Source: Staphylococcus sp. CAG:324 (GTDB lineage: Bacteria > Bacillota_I > Bacilli_A > ML615J-28 > CAG-313). From it: a stretch of 64,000 bases of DNA. Below, piece after piece: positions 34,587 to 43,881 of the stretch. Under the pieces are notes generated by a model. It saw only the letters and a list, made by a program, of their open reading frames with translations, was not told the DNA's origin and did not search any database. The stretch is from positions 1-64,000 of the forward strand of contig FR890808.1 in NCBI GenBank assembly GCA_000433035.1. Reading direction: 5' to 3'. Made by a program: the position numbers and the translations under genes. How positions within the stretch are numbered: position 1 is the stretch's first letter; each line of letters opens with the position of its first letter.

Positions 34587-34892
34587 TTATTTTAAATCTA
34601 AACCTACAATATCATCAACTGGTAAAGATATTGTTACAGTATGTGATTTCGTACCAATCCCATGATTCTTGGAAATGGCTTGCATTATAGGAGCTTTAGA
34701 ATTATCATCTACAATAATCATTATTACATCTTTTTCAGGTTGAATAGTAATTCCTAAAAAATGTTCTGCATCTTTTTGGGCAGATCCTCTCGCATGAATT
34801 ATCGTACCCCCACGAGCACCAGCTTCTTTTGCGGTACTCATTACATCATCAGCATTTCCACTATTGCAAATTGCAAGTATTAAATGACGCAT
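34587..34892 (-). CDS. PII-like signalling protein (DUF1538-associated), copy 2
   Basis: The 101-residue product has the ferredoxin-like PII fold: MRHLILAICNSGNADDVMSTAKEAGARGGTIIHARG is the first beta-alpha-beta unit (shown in pieces: LILAICNSG, GARGGTIIHARG), then DVIMIIVDDNSKAPIMQAIS. The T-loop is short and lacks the uridylylated Tyr, so control by GlnD is not expected. It begins one base after the first PII-like gene, in an operon with DUF1538. PII proteins sense ATP/ADP or other nucleotides and bind transporters, so control of the DUF1538 protein is the likely role. Confidence 0.82.
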   Translation of the reverse strand: MRHLILAICNSGNADDVMSTAKEAGARGGTIIHARGSAQKDAEHFLGITIQPEKDVIMIIVDDNSKAPIMQAISKNHGIGTKSHTVTISLPVDDIVGLDLK

Positions 34893-34893
34893 T

Positions 34894-35280
34894 CTATTTC
34901 TCCTCCTTAATATTATTCATTATACTATCTTCTGTTAATTTATTTTCCCTAAGTATTTCATCTAAAACACTTTTCCCCGCAACGCTATCAAGCGGAATTG
35001 TACAAGCAACACCATGACCAGGCTGATCAAAATGCAACTCTGTTCTTAAAACATCGATCATAAAAGGAACTAAATCGGTTGGAGCAAGTGATAAAACTAC
35101 TTCTTTTTCAATAACACCAAAACCTAAATAATCATATATTTCTTTTGGTGCTGTTCCTTTACCATATATAATCTGATGATAATGCGAGCCCACTTCTTCA
35201 AATAATTTGACAACTCGATTTCCCATATTACGATCTACAATAGTTACAAAAAGTCGCATCCCTGTAATTTTTCTATTCAT
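34894..35280 (-). CDS. PII-like signalling protein (DUF1538-associated), copy 1
   Basis: The 128-residue product starts MNRKITGMRLFVTIVDRNMG, with a PII-like first strand and helix, GSHYHQIIYGKGTAPKEI (T-loop region), EKEVVLSLAPTDLVPFMIDVL, and a GHGVACTIPLDSVAG segment. It is related to the neighbouring PII gene but has a longer tail. ATG at 35280 overlaps the end of the DUF1538 gene by 8 bases, after GGAGG. Two different PII copies would allow a mixed trimer. Confidence 0.82.
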   Translation of the reverse strand: MNRKITGMRLFVTIVDRNMGNRVVKLFEEVGSHYHQIIYGKGTAPKEIYDYLGFGVIEKEVVLSLAPTDLVPFMIDVLRTELHFDQPGHGVACTIPLDSVAGKSVLDEILRENKLTEDSIMNNIKEEK

Positions 35281-36826
35281 TGGCTTTTTCCTCCATTTCT
35301 TGATAATCAATATCAAATTCAATGATTGGTTCAAGTTCTAATACGATACTTCTTGCCATAATCTTTGTCTTAATCTTATAAACAAGACCAACAATTTGAA
35401 TAACAATAAGAGGAGTCATTGCTACTAATGCTACTACACCAAAACCATTTTGTAACATTTTAGTAGCATAATTGGGAGAAGACTCATAAATAGCCATACA
35501 AGCACCACTAGCAAGTGGTAATAAAAAGGTTGCGGTCATTGGTCCACTAGCCACTCCACCCGAATCAAAAGCAATGGCTGTAAAAATTTTCGGCACAAAA
35601 AACATCAATCCAATTGCAATTGCATATCCTGGCACTAAGATATACCAAATACTATAATCAAAAATAACTCTTGACATCGATAATCCTACTGAAATTGCTA
35701 CTCCAATTGCTAAACTAAAAAGCATTGTCTTTCTTGAAATTGCTCCACTTGTTAATTCCTCTACTTGTTTGTTCAAGACACTCACTGCTGGTTCTGCCAT
35801 AACAACAAAGAAACCCATAAGCATTCCTAATGGTATCAAAATCCATCTAATATTTCTAGACCCAATAATTTCACCTAACATATTTGCCACAGGCATAAAA
35901 CCTATATGAGCCCCTGTTAGAAAAACAACTAATCCAACATATGTATATGCTAACCCTATTAACATCTTTAAAATATTTTTCTTATTATCTTTCATTAAAA
36001 TACATTTGAATAAAATAACACATGCTAATATCGGTAAAATTGCTAGTCCTATTTCTCCCATCATCTTTAATAATTGTTTACCAAAATAACTTGAAAATTC
36101 AGAAAAAGTATGAAATGAAATTACATCACTACTATCAACATTCGGATTTTTAAAAAATAATCCTAAAATTAAAACCATTAAAACAGGACCAATTGAACAA
36201 AAGGAAACTAAGCCAAAAGAATCATCTTTAGAAGCATTAGAACCTCGAGCACCAGCTACCCCAAGACCTAAAGCAAGTATAAATGGTACCGTCATTGGCC
36301 CTGTAGTAACACCACCTGAATCAAAGGCTACCGCAATAAACTCATTAGGAACAAAAATAGCAATAATAAATACTATGGCATATAGAATAATTAACATTAC
36401 ATTTAATTTAATTTGCAATACAATTCGAACTAAAGCAAGTGCTAAAAAAACTCCAACGCCAAGAGCAACCATAATAATCAATAATCCTTTTGGTATTGTA
36501 TGTTGCATTTGTTCGGCAAGAACCATCAAATCAGGTTCAGCAATCGTAATTATTAGCCCAATTGCAGCAGTAACACCGATGAGAATCCAAATATTTTTCT
36601 TTTTGGTGACAAATTGTCCTATTTGTTCACCCAATTTCATCATAGAAGAATCTGCACCAAGATTAAAAAAACTTAACCCAAAGATAAGCATAATAGCACC
36701 AATCAAAAAAGCAAATATCGTCCAGCCAGAAACGGGAAAAATGCAACATAATATTAAAACAACTACTGTTATTGGAACAACTGCCAGTAAAGACTCTTTT
36801 ATTTTTTCGAGTAATGCTTTTATCAC
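35273..36826 (-). CDS. DUF1538 multi-pass membrane protein (two-repeat transporter-like)
   Basis: The 517-residue integral membrane protein holds two DUF1538 halves. Each half carries the same signatures: ITIAEPDLMVLAEQM near 93 and VVMAEPAVSVLNKQV near 330, AVAFDSGGVTTGPMTVPF near 165 and AIAFDSGGVASGPMTATF near 428. Such an inverted or tandem repeat with a helix-breaking DSGG motif is typical of transporters. The substrate of DUF1538 is not known. The start is a GTG after GGAGG. It heads an operon with two PII-like genes. Confidence 0.85.
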   Translation of the reverse strand: MIKALLEKIKESLLAVVPITVVVLILCCIFPVSGWTIFAFLIGAIMLIFGLSFFNLGADSSMMKLGEQIGQFVTKKKNIWILIGVTAAIGLIITIAEPDLMVLAEQMQHTIPKGLLIIMVALGVGVFLALALVRIVLQIKLNVMLIILYAIVFIIAIFVPNEFIAVAFDSGGVTTGPMTVPFILALGLGVAGARGSNASKDDSFGLVSFCSIGPVLMVLILGLFFKNPNVDSSDVISFHTFSEFSSYFGKQLLKMMGEIGLAILPILACVILFKCILMKDNKKNILKMLIGLAYTYVGLVVFLTGAHIGFMPVANMLGEIIGSRNIRWILIPLGMLMGFFVVMAEPAVSVLNKQVEELTSGAISRKTMLFSLAIGVAISVGLSMSRVIFDYSIWYILVPGYAIAIGLMFFVPKIFTAIAFDSGGVASGPMTATFLLPLASGACMAIYESSPNYATKMLQNGFGVVALVAMTPLIVIQIVGLVYKIKTKIMARSIVLELEPIIEFDIDYQEMEEKANE

Positions 36827-36862
36827 TATTTCTTTCCTCCTTGATTTTCAATTCAAATAAAA

Positions 36863-36877
36863 GGGGCTCTTGGCCCC
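36863..36877 (-). terminator. Hairpin in the leader of the DUF1538-PII operon (attenuator or XRE terminator)
   Basis: GGGGC and GCCCC flank 5 bases, followed by TTTTATTT on the minus strand. It lies downstream of the promoter at 36906-36934 and before the DUF1538 start, so it could stop both read-through from the XRE gene and the operon's own leader transcript. Confidence 0.55.
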
Positions 36878-36905
36878 TCCTTTGTGACAGACCACTTATT
36901 TATTA

Positions 36906-36934
36906 ATTTTAACATTTTTTTTCAAATCTGTCTA
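36906..36934 (-). promoter_or_regulatory. Candidate promoter of the DUF1538-PII operon
   Basis: TAGACA (36929-36934) and TAAAAT (36906-36911), 17-bp spacer, minus strand. Confidence 0.6.
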
Positions 36935-36953
36935 TAAATATATTTTTCATATT

Positions 36954-38537
36954 TTACTCACTGAGAACTAAACATGTAAACTCAACTGCTAATAAATAGT
37001 TACTACTATCATAATATGAAAGTATTACATATTTATCACCATTTTCATAATCTAAATTACCAATCTTATTTTGATTTAAATTTAATACTAAAAAATAATC
37101 AGCATTTTCCACAAATTCATATCCCAAATTAGTTAGCATCTTTTTAGCATCTTCATAAATAGGAAAAATATTTTTATAATTTATATCATCATTTTTACTT
37201 TTCCAATTGAAATTATTTTTAATTGAATTTTCTAATTCTTCAATTTCAGTTTTTTTATTAAAAGTCCATATTTGATATGTTTCAATATTGTAATGAATAT
37301 CATCATTTGTTATACTGTCTAATTCATTTTCAAAATAAATTGTATAATAATCCCTAGGCATCTGCGTTTGTGTAGTATTCTTGATTGTTTCAATTAATTG
37401 ATTATTATTCTTGCTTGTTAATATTTTATGATTCATTAGAACCAATCCAATATTAAAAAGACAAATGATGCCTACGATTGCTCCAACAATAATATTTTTG
37501 CTACTTTTAAATTGATATTTTTTATAAGCAACAATCCCCATTATTATGGAAACAATAGGAAAAATAAGAGCTACTAAATAAACAATAATCTGATTCATTA
37601 AAGTATTATCACTATTGGTTAAATTAAAAATAAATTTAATAATAAATAAAACTAGAACTGAAAGAATGGTCAAACTCCATAAAATACCATTCAAAATTCT
37701 TGTTTTTTTATTTACATTTTGTTTTTGTAATTGCATTTGTTCAATATTAATGTAATTCGGACAATTTTTTTGAATTGAAGTTCTAACTTTAATTAGACTC
37801 TCATCATCTAATGTATTTTTATCAATTGTGACAATCGCTTTTTGTTCGCTATTTACCATACAAACAATAAGTCCCTCTTTTTCAATTGCTCTAATTATAT
37901 CTTTATAATTAAAGGTGATTTCTGGATATCTTATATCATCGGATGTAATTTTAATATATTCATTATAATATTGATATTCTTTTTTTACATTATTATATTG
38001 TTCTAACCATTCTTTTTTGCCATTTTTAAATCTGATTAATGTAAAAATAATTTTAATAACTGCGTATGCCGCAAAACCGAAGCATATGTAAGCAATTATA
38101 TTAAATTTAGATACAATAGCATATACACCAACTAATAAATAACCAAAAAACGATATCATAAACTGAATAAAATAACGTTGATAATCTTTTTTAAAAATTT
38201 TATTAAAAATATTTTCAGAATAGATTATATTTGAACTTGCAAAAGGAATTTCTTCTAAATCTACTTTTTTCAAAGTTTCTTCTAAAACAGATCCTTCAGT
38301 TTGATCTAATACATTATCATTAACATTTGCAACTTTTTGTTCAATACTATAACTTAAATCACTAAGAGTTACACCAAGAGCAATGGATAGAGCTAGTTTT
38401 TTATCAAGAGTTGGTTCTAATTCGTTATTTTCGTACTTCAGAAGATTTTCTACACTATCATTTATTTTTTTTGCTAACTCTTCTATTGATATGTTATTGT
38501 TTTCTCTAAGAGTTTTTATTTTTTGACCAATATTCAT
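36954..38537 (-). CDS. XRE-family helix-turn-helix protein with YcxB-like membrane domains
   Basis: The 527-residue protein joins an N-terminal XRE DNA-binding domain to membrane parts. The XRE domain is at 1-65 (IGQKIKTLRENNNISIEELA, NLLKYENNELEPTLDKKL). Two helices follow (about 125-170). A soluble segment resembles YcxB (EYIKITSDDIRYPEITFNYK, AIVTIDKNTLDDESL). Then come three more helices and an outward domain with no clear family. The architecture suggests a membrane-tethered regulator that links a surface signal to DNA. AAGGAGG precedes the ATG. It is transcribed alone. Confidence 0.7.
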   Translation of the reverse strand: MNIGQKIKTLRENNNISIEELAKKINDSVENLLKYENNELEPTLDKKLALSIALGVTLSDLSYSIEQKVANVNDNVLDQTEGSVLEETLKKVDLEEIPFASSNIIYSENIFNKIFKKDYQRYFIQFMISFFGYLLVGVYAIVSKFNIIAYICFGFAAYAVIKIIFTLIRFKNGKKEWLEQYNNVKKEYQYYNEYIKITSDDIRYPEITFNYKDIIRAIEKEGLIVCMVNSEQKAIVTIDKNTLDDESLIKVRTSIQKNCPNYINIEQMQLQKQNVNKKTRILNGILWSLTILSVLVLFIIKFIFNLTNSDNTLMNQIIVYLVALIFPIVSIIMGIVAYKKYQFKSSKNIIVGAIVGIICLFNIGLVLMNHKILTSKNNNQLIETIKNTTQTQMPRDYYTIYFENELDSITNDDIHYNIETYQIWTFNKKTEIEELENSIKNNFNWKSKNDDINYKNIFPIYEDAKKMLTNLGYEFVENADYFLVLNLNQNKIGNLDYENGDKYVILSYYDSSNYLLAVEFTCLVLSE

Positions 38538-38643
38538 ATGTACCTCCTTAGTTATTTTCCTTCCTTATATCTATTATATCAAAAAAAAATATTTTATATA
38601 TCTTTTTTGATTAAATACTTTTATTTTTTATATTGTAATATGA

Positions 38644-38692
38644 AAAAAACCTCTTTCTTGATTTTATATTATTATCAAGATAGAGGTTTTTT
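38644..38692 (-). terminator. Terminator of the kinase-GH18 operon
   Basis: Long arms AAAAAACCTCTTTCTTGAT / ATCAAGATAGAGGTTTTTT pair with one mismatch, with T-runs on both strands, directly after the GH18 stop. Confidence 0.9.
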
Positions 38693-40861
38693 CTATTTTA
38701 AAGATTCATACATTGCATTAACTAAAATGGCTACACCATTACTATCAATATAATCTTGCGTAAGTTCCCAGCACATTAATCCTCCAAGATTATTTTCTTT
38801 TACATATTGACATTTATCTTTTATACTCTTTACATTATCATAACTATAAAATACATTATTACAAATTATATAAGCTGCTTTAGCACTTTCATCATATTGT
38901 TCTATATATTGATCATTATTTTCTATTAAATTCATTAAATTTGCAAACGTCATTGAACCAGAACCCATTGAAGTTTTTAATGAACTACCCAGTTGTTGAC
39001 TAACACCATCACTAAAAGTACCTTTTCTAACATAAAATGCAGCACCGGGAATAATTTTATCCTTATCAACATATTTACTAACAAAACTAACACTTGCATC
39101 TAAAGAACTAGGTGAAACACTAGTTGTATAAAGAGCAGAATCATGCTGTGCTTTAGTGCCCATTGCAAAATCATATGTCATAACATTGAAAATATCAACA
39201 TAATTATTTAAAGCTACTAAATCATAATATTTAGTACTAGCTGTAATTGCAATCGAAAGAATTAAATCATCTCGGTATTCTATCATTCTTTCTTTTAATT
39301 CTTGACAAAATAAGGTTAAATTCGCTCGATCACTTGGATCCGATTCAATACCAGCCACACTACTAGTTGGGTATTCCCAATCAATATCAATTCCATCAAA
39401 TTGGTATTCATCTATTACTCTCATAATTGAATCAATTAGTTTTGTTCTCCCCTCTTCGGTTTTCATAGCAGGACTAAAGCCACCAGAACCCCAACCACCG
39501 ATTGCAAGACCAATTCTAATTCCCTTATTCCGATATTCTAATACCTTTTCTACTTTCATATTGCTAGATAGATGAACCTCACCATTGGAAATGGTTGCAA
39601 ACGAGTAATTTATATAATCTAATTGTTCTAATGCTTTATCTGATAATCCCGAGAATCCTCCATAATCATATAAATAACCACTAACAATTTTCCCTTTCAT
39701 TAAAGGTTTTAAAATAAGTTTAGGCACTAAGATATCAAAAGAAAGGGAATATTCTTTATCACTATATAATATTTGTACGCTTAGTTTTAAATTTGTATCG
39801 GTTGTAAATCTTTTTACCACTCCTGTATCGGTTAACACTTTTTTATTAGAAGAACTCCAAATAAAAGTAGCACTACAAAATTTTAAAGATTCAATTAAAT
39901 TTAAATTTGTCGTCACAACAGTTGGTATCAAACTACTTAAATAATTATCTAATACTTCTTTTTTCATTTCCCATCCAGCTGCTAAAGTTACATTACCTGT
40001 AACAGGTTGATTGAAATCATATTTTATACCATATCTATTCCATCCAGTAAAATCATATCCTTCTTTAACAGGTTGAATTGGTTCTTCAATTTTATCGCCA
40101 TATAAAACCTGAATCGACTCAATTGTACTATCACTATAGGTTGTAAAATCAACTGTATACATAACTTTTTCCCACTTGGCATAAATTTTTAGATGTTTGT
40201 TAATTGGTAGTTGATTATCAAAGATTTCTCCTTCTAAAACCCATCCTTTAAAAATATGACCTTCTTTAGTAGGTACACTTGGTAAATCAACTGTTTCATT
40301 CATTTCAACAACAATTGATGAAAACAAATCATCATCATCTTTCATAAAATCAACTCGACATTTTGTTTGTTCCCATTTTGCAACCAATTTATAATTTTTA
40401 TTAGTAATACATTCTATCTTTTCATCATTTTCATACCAACCTAAAAAACGATAATATTCTTTAGTTGGAATGGGTAATTCAACATATTCATCCGTTAAAA
40501 AACCTGTTGGATAAGATGTTGGCATTTGACCACCATCAAGATGATAAACTATTGTATATTCCAATTTTTCCCATTTTGCATAAAGAACAAAATGGTTGAT
40601 AACAGGATCATTAAAATTATACTTATTTCCTTCTGTAACAGATTCAGTTGTATACCAACCAGCAAACCGGTATCCATCTTTAATGGGATCATTAGGTTGA
40701 TTAACAAGATCTTTTTTATTTATTTCTTGAGACTCAATATAAGAGCCACCAAGTGTATTAAAACTGACTATAAATTTTTCCTTTTTACAAGAACAAAGTA
40801 CCATCAATCCAACACTTATAATAGTTAAAAATAAATATCTATATTTTTTCATTATTATCAT
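38693..40861 (-). CDS. GH18 glycoside hydrolase lipoprotein with InlB-type repeats
   Basis: The 722-residue lipoprotein has a signal peptide and a lipobox (LMVLCSCKKE). Four InlB/Listeria-Bacteroides repeats follow (about 28-300), each with a GYxFxGWY-type core and an AKWEK end. A short Ig-like region comes next, then a GH18 domain from about 395. GH18 motifs are KIVSGYLYDYGG, GLAIGGWGSGGF, the catalytic FDGIDIDWEYP near 485-495, FNVMTYDFAMG and GLMCWELTQD. GH18 enzymes cleave chitin-like or N-acetylglucosamine glycans, including spore cortex or surface glycans. ATG at 40861 is spaced to AAGGG and overlaps the upstream kinase gene. Confidence 0.88.
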   Translation of the reverse strand: MIIMKKYRYLFLTIISVGLMVLCSCKKEKFIVSFNTLGGSYIESQEINKKDLVNQPNDPIKDGYRFAGWYTTESVTEGNKYNFNDPVINHFVLYAKWEKLEYTIVYHLDGGQMPTSYPTGFLTDEYVELPIPTKEYYRFLGWYENDEKIECITNKNYKLVAKWEQTKCRVDFMKDDDDLFSSIVVEMNETVDLPSVPTKEGHIFKGWVLEGEIFDNQLPINKHLKIYAKWEKVMYTVDFTTYSDSTIESIQVLYGDKIEEPIQPVKEGYDFTGWNRYGIKYDFNQPVTGNVTLAAGWEMKKEVLDNYLSSLIPTVVTTNLNLIESLKFCSATFIWSSSNKKVLTDTGVVKRFTTDTNLKLSVQILYSDKEYSLSFDILVPKLILKPLMKGKIVSGYLYDYGGFSGLSDKALEQLDYINYSFATISNGEVHLSSNMKVEKVLEYRNKGIRIGLAIGGWGSGGFSPAMKTEEGRTKLIDSIMRVIDEYQFDGIDIDWEYPTSSVAGIESDPSDRANLTLFCQELKERMIEYRDDLILSIAITASTKYYDLVALNNYVDIFNVMTYDFAMGTKAQHDSALYTTSVSPSSLDASVSFVSKYVDKDKIIPGAAFYVRKGTFSDGVSQQLGSSLKTSMGSGSMTFANLMNLIENNDQYIEQYDESAKAAYIICNNVFYSYDNVKSIKDKCQYVKENNLGGLMCWELTQDYIDSNGVAILVNAMYESLK

Positions 40862-41390
40862 CAAGTATCCCTTCTACAAATTTTCTTGCACTTTTTCTAG
40901 TTTTAAATATTTTCAAATCAATATGAGGATATTTCATCCATATATTGATCAATTGGGGAAAATAATCTTTTTTAAATACTTTCACCCAATCAATAAATTC
41001 ATAATATGCCTGATTGAATTGTTCATTACATCCACTACCTAAATCTACTCTTTTTACAAAAAAGCCTTTAACTGTTCTAAAAAAGATACTTTTCACACAA
41101 ATTGAAGTTTTGATATCAAGCATTATTACTAAATCAGCATTAGATAAACGAATATCTAAAGTATCAATATAATTTCCATCCATAATCCAATTGTCTTGTT
41201 TGGTTAAGTTTTCAATCTTACTCTCCCATTGTTTATAATCAGGCTTTTGCCAATTTGGTAGCCAATATTCTTTATCTAAATGATAAACTTTGATACCACT
41301 TTTTTTTGCTAATTTCTTTGCTAAAGTAGTTTTACCAGAACCGCCTGCACCCAAAACAACTATTTTTTTATATTTTTTATTACTTATCAT
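40839..41390 (-). CDS. Small P-loop nucleotide kinase-like protein (FlaR/topology modulation type)
   Basis: The 183-residue product has Walker A GAGGSGKTTLAKKLA near 14-28, YHLDKEYWLPNWQKPD and WIMDGNYIDTLDIRLSNADLVIMLD, the pattern of adenylate-kinase-like proteins annotated as topology modulation protein FlaR. Its substrate is unknown. It is the first gene of a unit with the GH18 lipoprotein and overlaps it by 23 bases. Confidence 0.8.
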   Translation of the reverse strand: MISNKKYKKIVVLGAGGSGKTTLAKKLAKKSGIKVYHLDKEYWLPNWQKPDYKQWESKIENLTKQDNWIMDGNYIDTLDIRLSNADLVIMLDIKTSICVKSIFFRTVKGFFVKRVDLGSGCNEQFNQAYYEFIDWVKVFKKDYFPQLINIWMKYPHIDLKIFKTRKSARKFVEGILDDNNEKI

Positions 41391-41424
41391 ACTATCCCTT
41401 CATATATCACTCTTATCTAAATTT

Positions 41425-41453
41425 ATTATACTATACAATACTCCTTTTTGCAA
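41425..41453 (-). promoter_or_regulatory. Promoter of the kinase-GH18 operon
   Basis: TTGCAA (41448-41453) and TATAAT (41425-41430), 17-bp spacer, minus strand. Confidence 0.8.
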
Positions 41454-41464
41454 TAAATAGGCAA

Positions 41465-41491
41465 AAATAAAAATCCCAAAATTGGGATTTT
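41465..41491 (-). terminator. Terminator of pheST
   Basis: AAAATCCCAA and TTGGGATTTT flank two bases. TTTTTATTTTTG follows on the minus strand. It overlaps the pheT stop. Confidence 0.85.
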
Positions 41492-43880
41492 ATGATCTTA
41501 ACGTTATACCAAACCGATATGCTAAAGACTTCAAAATTTTATTAATTTTGGTAGAAATAATTTCCTCTGTTAAAGTTTCATTTGATTCTAAAGTTATTCT
41601 AAGTGCTACACTTTTTTGATTATTTGCTATTTTTTCACCAATGTAAACGTCAAATATTTTTACATTAGAAATCATTTTATCACTTTTCTTAATGGCTTCA
41701 ATTATTTCACCCATATTTTGATTAAGATTCATAACCAAAGCTAAATCACGCTCTACTGAGGGAACTTTTGATATTGGCGTAAACGAAATAATAGGCTTTT
41801 CTTCACTAAGCATTGTGTCTAAAAATAATTCAAAAACATAGCTTTCATCAATATCTTGTTTTTTAACATATTTTGGATGCAACTCACCAATAAAACCAAT
41901 TGTTTTTTGATTTAATACAATTTTTGCAACCCTATTGGGGTGAAGTTCTTTTGGTGGATTTTCGACAGTCTCATATTTAACTTCCAACCTTAATTTCCTA
42001 AATAATAAATCTAATATTCCTTTTACATAGAAAAAATCAATATTTTTATGATTGCTATGCCATGGATTATCAGGGATCATCCCTGTTACTATTCCAGAAA
42101 GTAACGTTTCTTCATAGGTTTCTTCACCATCTTGATAATATTTTTTCCCCATTTCAAAAAACATATTGTCCTTCATTTTTCTTGCTTGATGATATTTTAA
42201 AACTTCAACAAGTGATGGCAACAAACTTTTTCTTAAAACCATATGATCTTCACTCATTGGATGACTCAATGTTATCACATCATCATTTTGATATTCACTA
42301 AATGAAAATTCGTTAACACTTTGAGGATTAACAAGAGAATATGTAATAGTTTCATTAAAACCCAAAGTAGAAAGTGTATGTCTAATCAATCTACGAATTT
42401 TTTGTTTTTTTGTTAGACCACCATTGACATTTGTTAAGGGGAGAGTCTCCTCTAATTTATCATAGCCATTTATTCTAGCAATTTCTTCTACTAAGTCTTC
42501 TTTAATTGTAATATCTAGTCTTCGATTTGGAACATAAACTAAAATATTATGTTGATCTTCTTCAACTTTGAATGATAAAGAAGTTAAAATTTCTATCATT
42601 CTTTTCTTAGTAATTTTAACACCTAAACAAGACTCAACGTATTTTTCGTCTAATACTAATAATTTATCATCAATATGATTCATACCTTGATGAACATAAC
42701 CCTTTAAAATTTTTCCATCTGCATATTTTTCTAATAAATAACAAGCATAATTAACTGCATCAAGTGATTGATTTAAATCTACACCTCTTTCATAACGAAC
42801 ACTTGATTCACTTCTAAGCGATAATTTAGATGATGTTTTTCTAATACTAAGAGGTCTAAAAACTGCTGATTCTAAAACAATATTTTTTGTTAAAGGGGTA
42901 ACCTCCGTATTTTGAGATCCCATAACGCCCGCAATACATACTGGTTTTTCCCCATCTGTAATGACAATATCACTATTGTTAAGCGTTCTTTCAATACCAT
43001 CAAGAGTAACTGTTTTTTCTCCATCTTTTGCTCTTCTAACAACAATATTATGACCAAGTTTATCTTTATCAAACGAATGAAGTGGTTGACCAAAAAGCAT
43101 TAAAACATAATTCGTTATATCAACGACATTGTTTATTGGTCTAATACCACTTGCTATTAATCTTGCCTTAATAAAATTGGGTGATTCTTTAATTGTTACA
43201 TCTTCAATAACTCTAGCATAATATGAATAACAATTTTTCGTATTGAGAGTTACTTGAATTTGATCTGATGTTAATTTATCAATTTCGTGAAATTCATATT
43301 TTAAGGGAATGCATTCACTATGATACATTGCCTTTACATCATTAGCAACTCCTAACATTGAAAGCAAATCCATTCTATTGGGAGTTAAACCTAGTTCAAT
43401 TGCATAATCATCCAAACATAAATATTCTAATGCATTACTTCCTACTTTGGCATCATCTTTTAAAACATATATTCCATGAGCATATTCACTAGGAATATAC
43501 TTTGATTCTAATCCTAATTCTTGTAATGAACAGATCATTCCATTTGATTCAATTCCTCGAATAGTTGATTTTTTGATTATACCACCAGGTAATACGGCAT
43601 CAGGTAAGGCTACAATAACTTTTTGTCCAACCTCTACATTTGGAGCTCCACAAACGATTTGTAACTCGTAATCACCAAAATTGACCATACATACATTTAA
43701 ATGATCGGAATTTTCATGTTTTTTCTTACTTGTAACAAGTCCAACAACTAAATTAGTCGCATCAATCAATTTCTTAAATGATTCTACCTCTACACTATAT
43801 AATGACATTTCTTCAGCTAATTTTTCAGCTGAAACATTTAGTTTTACCAGTTCTTTTAACCAATTATAAGATACTATCAT
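41490..43880 (-). CDS. pheT: Phenylalanine-tRNA ligase beta subunit
   Basis: PheT pairs with PheS as an alpha2-beta2 enzyme that charges tRNA-Phe. The 796-residue product contains the tRNA-binding OB domain (about 38-150, HENSDHLNVC, VCGAPNVEVGQKV), the B3/B4 editing domain (GIRPINNVVDITNYVLM, GQPLHSFD), B5 (DLVEEIARINGYDKL), the catalytic-like core, and the C-terminal anticodon-binding FDX-ACB domain (PSVERDLALVMN). ATG at 43880 follows AAGGAG. It begins one base after the pheS stop. Confidence 0.97.
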   Translation of the reverse strand: MIVSYNWLKELVKLNVSAEKLAEEMSLYSVEVESFKKLIDATNLVVGLVTSKKKHENSDHLNVCMVNFGDYELQIVCGAPNVEVGQKVIVALPDAVLPGGIIKKSTIRGIESNGMICSLQELGLESKYIPSEYAHGIYVLKDDAKVGSNALEYLCLDDYAIELGLTPNRMDLLSMLGVANDVKAMYHSECIPLKYEFHEIDKLTSDQIQVTLNTKNCYSYYARVIEDVTIKESPNFIKARLIASGIRPINNVVDITNYVLMLFGQPLHSFDKDKLGHNIVVRRAKDGEKTVTLDGIERTLNNSDIVITDGEKPVCIAGVMGSQNTEVTPLTKNIVLESAVFRPLSIRKTSSKLSLRSESSVRYERGVDLNQSLDAVNYACYLLEKYADGKILKGYVHQGMNHIDDKLLVLDEKYVESCLGVKITKKRMIEILTSLSFKVEEDQHNILVYVPNRRLDITIKEDLVEEIARINGYDKLEETLPLTNVNGGLTKKQKIRRLIRHTLSTLGFNETITYSLVNPQSVNEFSFSEYQNDDVITLSHPMSEDHMVLRKSLLPSLVEVLKYHQARKMKDNMFFEMGKKYYQDGEETYEETLLSGIVTGMIPDNPWHSNHKNIDFFYVKGILDLLFRKLRLEVKYETVENPPKELHPNRVAKIVLNQKTIGFIGELHPKYVKKQDIDESYVFELFLDTMLSEEKPIISFTPISKVPSVERDLALVMNLNQNMGEIIEAIKKSDKMISNVKIFDVYIGEKIANNQKSVALRITLESNETLTEEIISTKINKILKSLAYRFGITLRS

Positions 43881-43881
43881 A

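Noticed and set aside
36375..36860. 161-codon plus-strand open frame antisense to the DUF1538 gene
   Set aside because: Its hydrophobic content mirrors the membrane helices on the other strand; no ribosome site.
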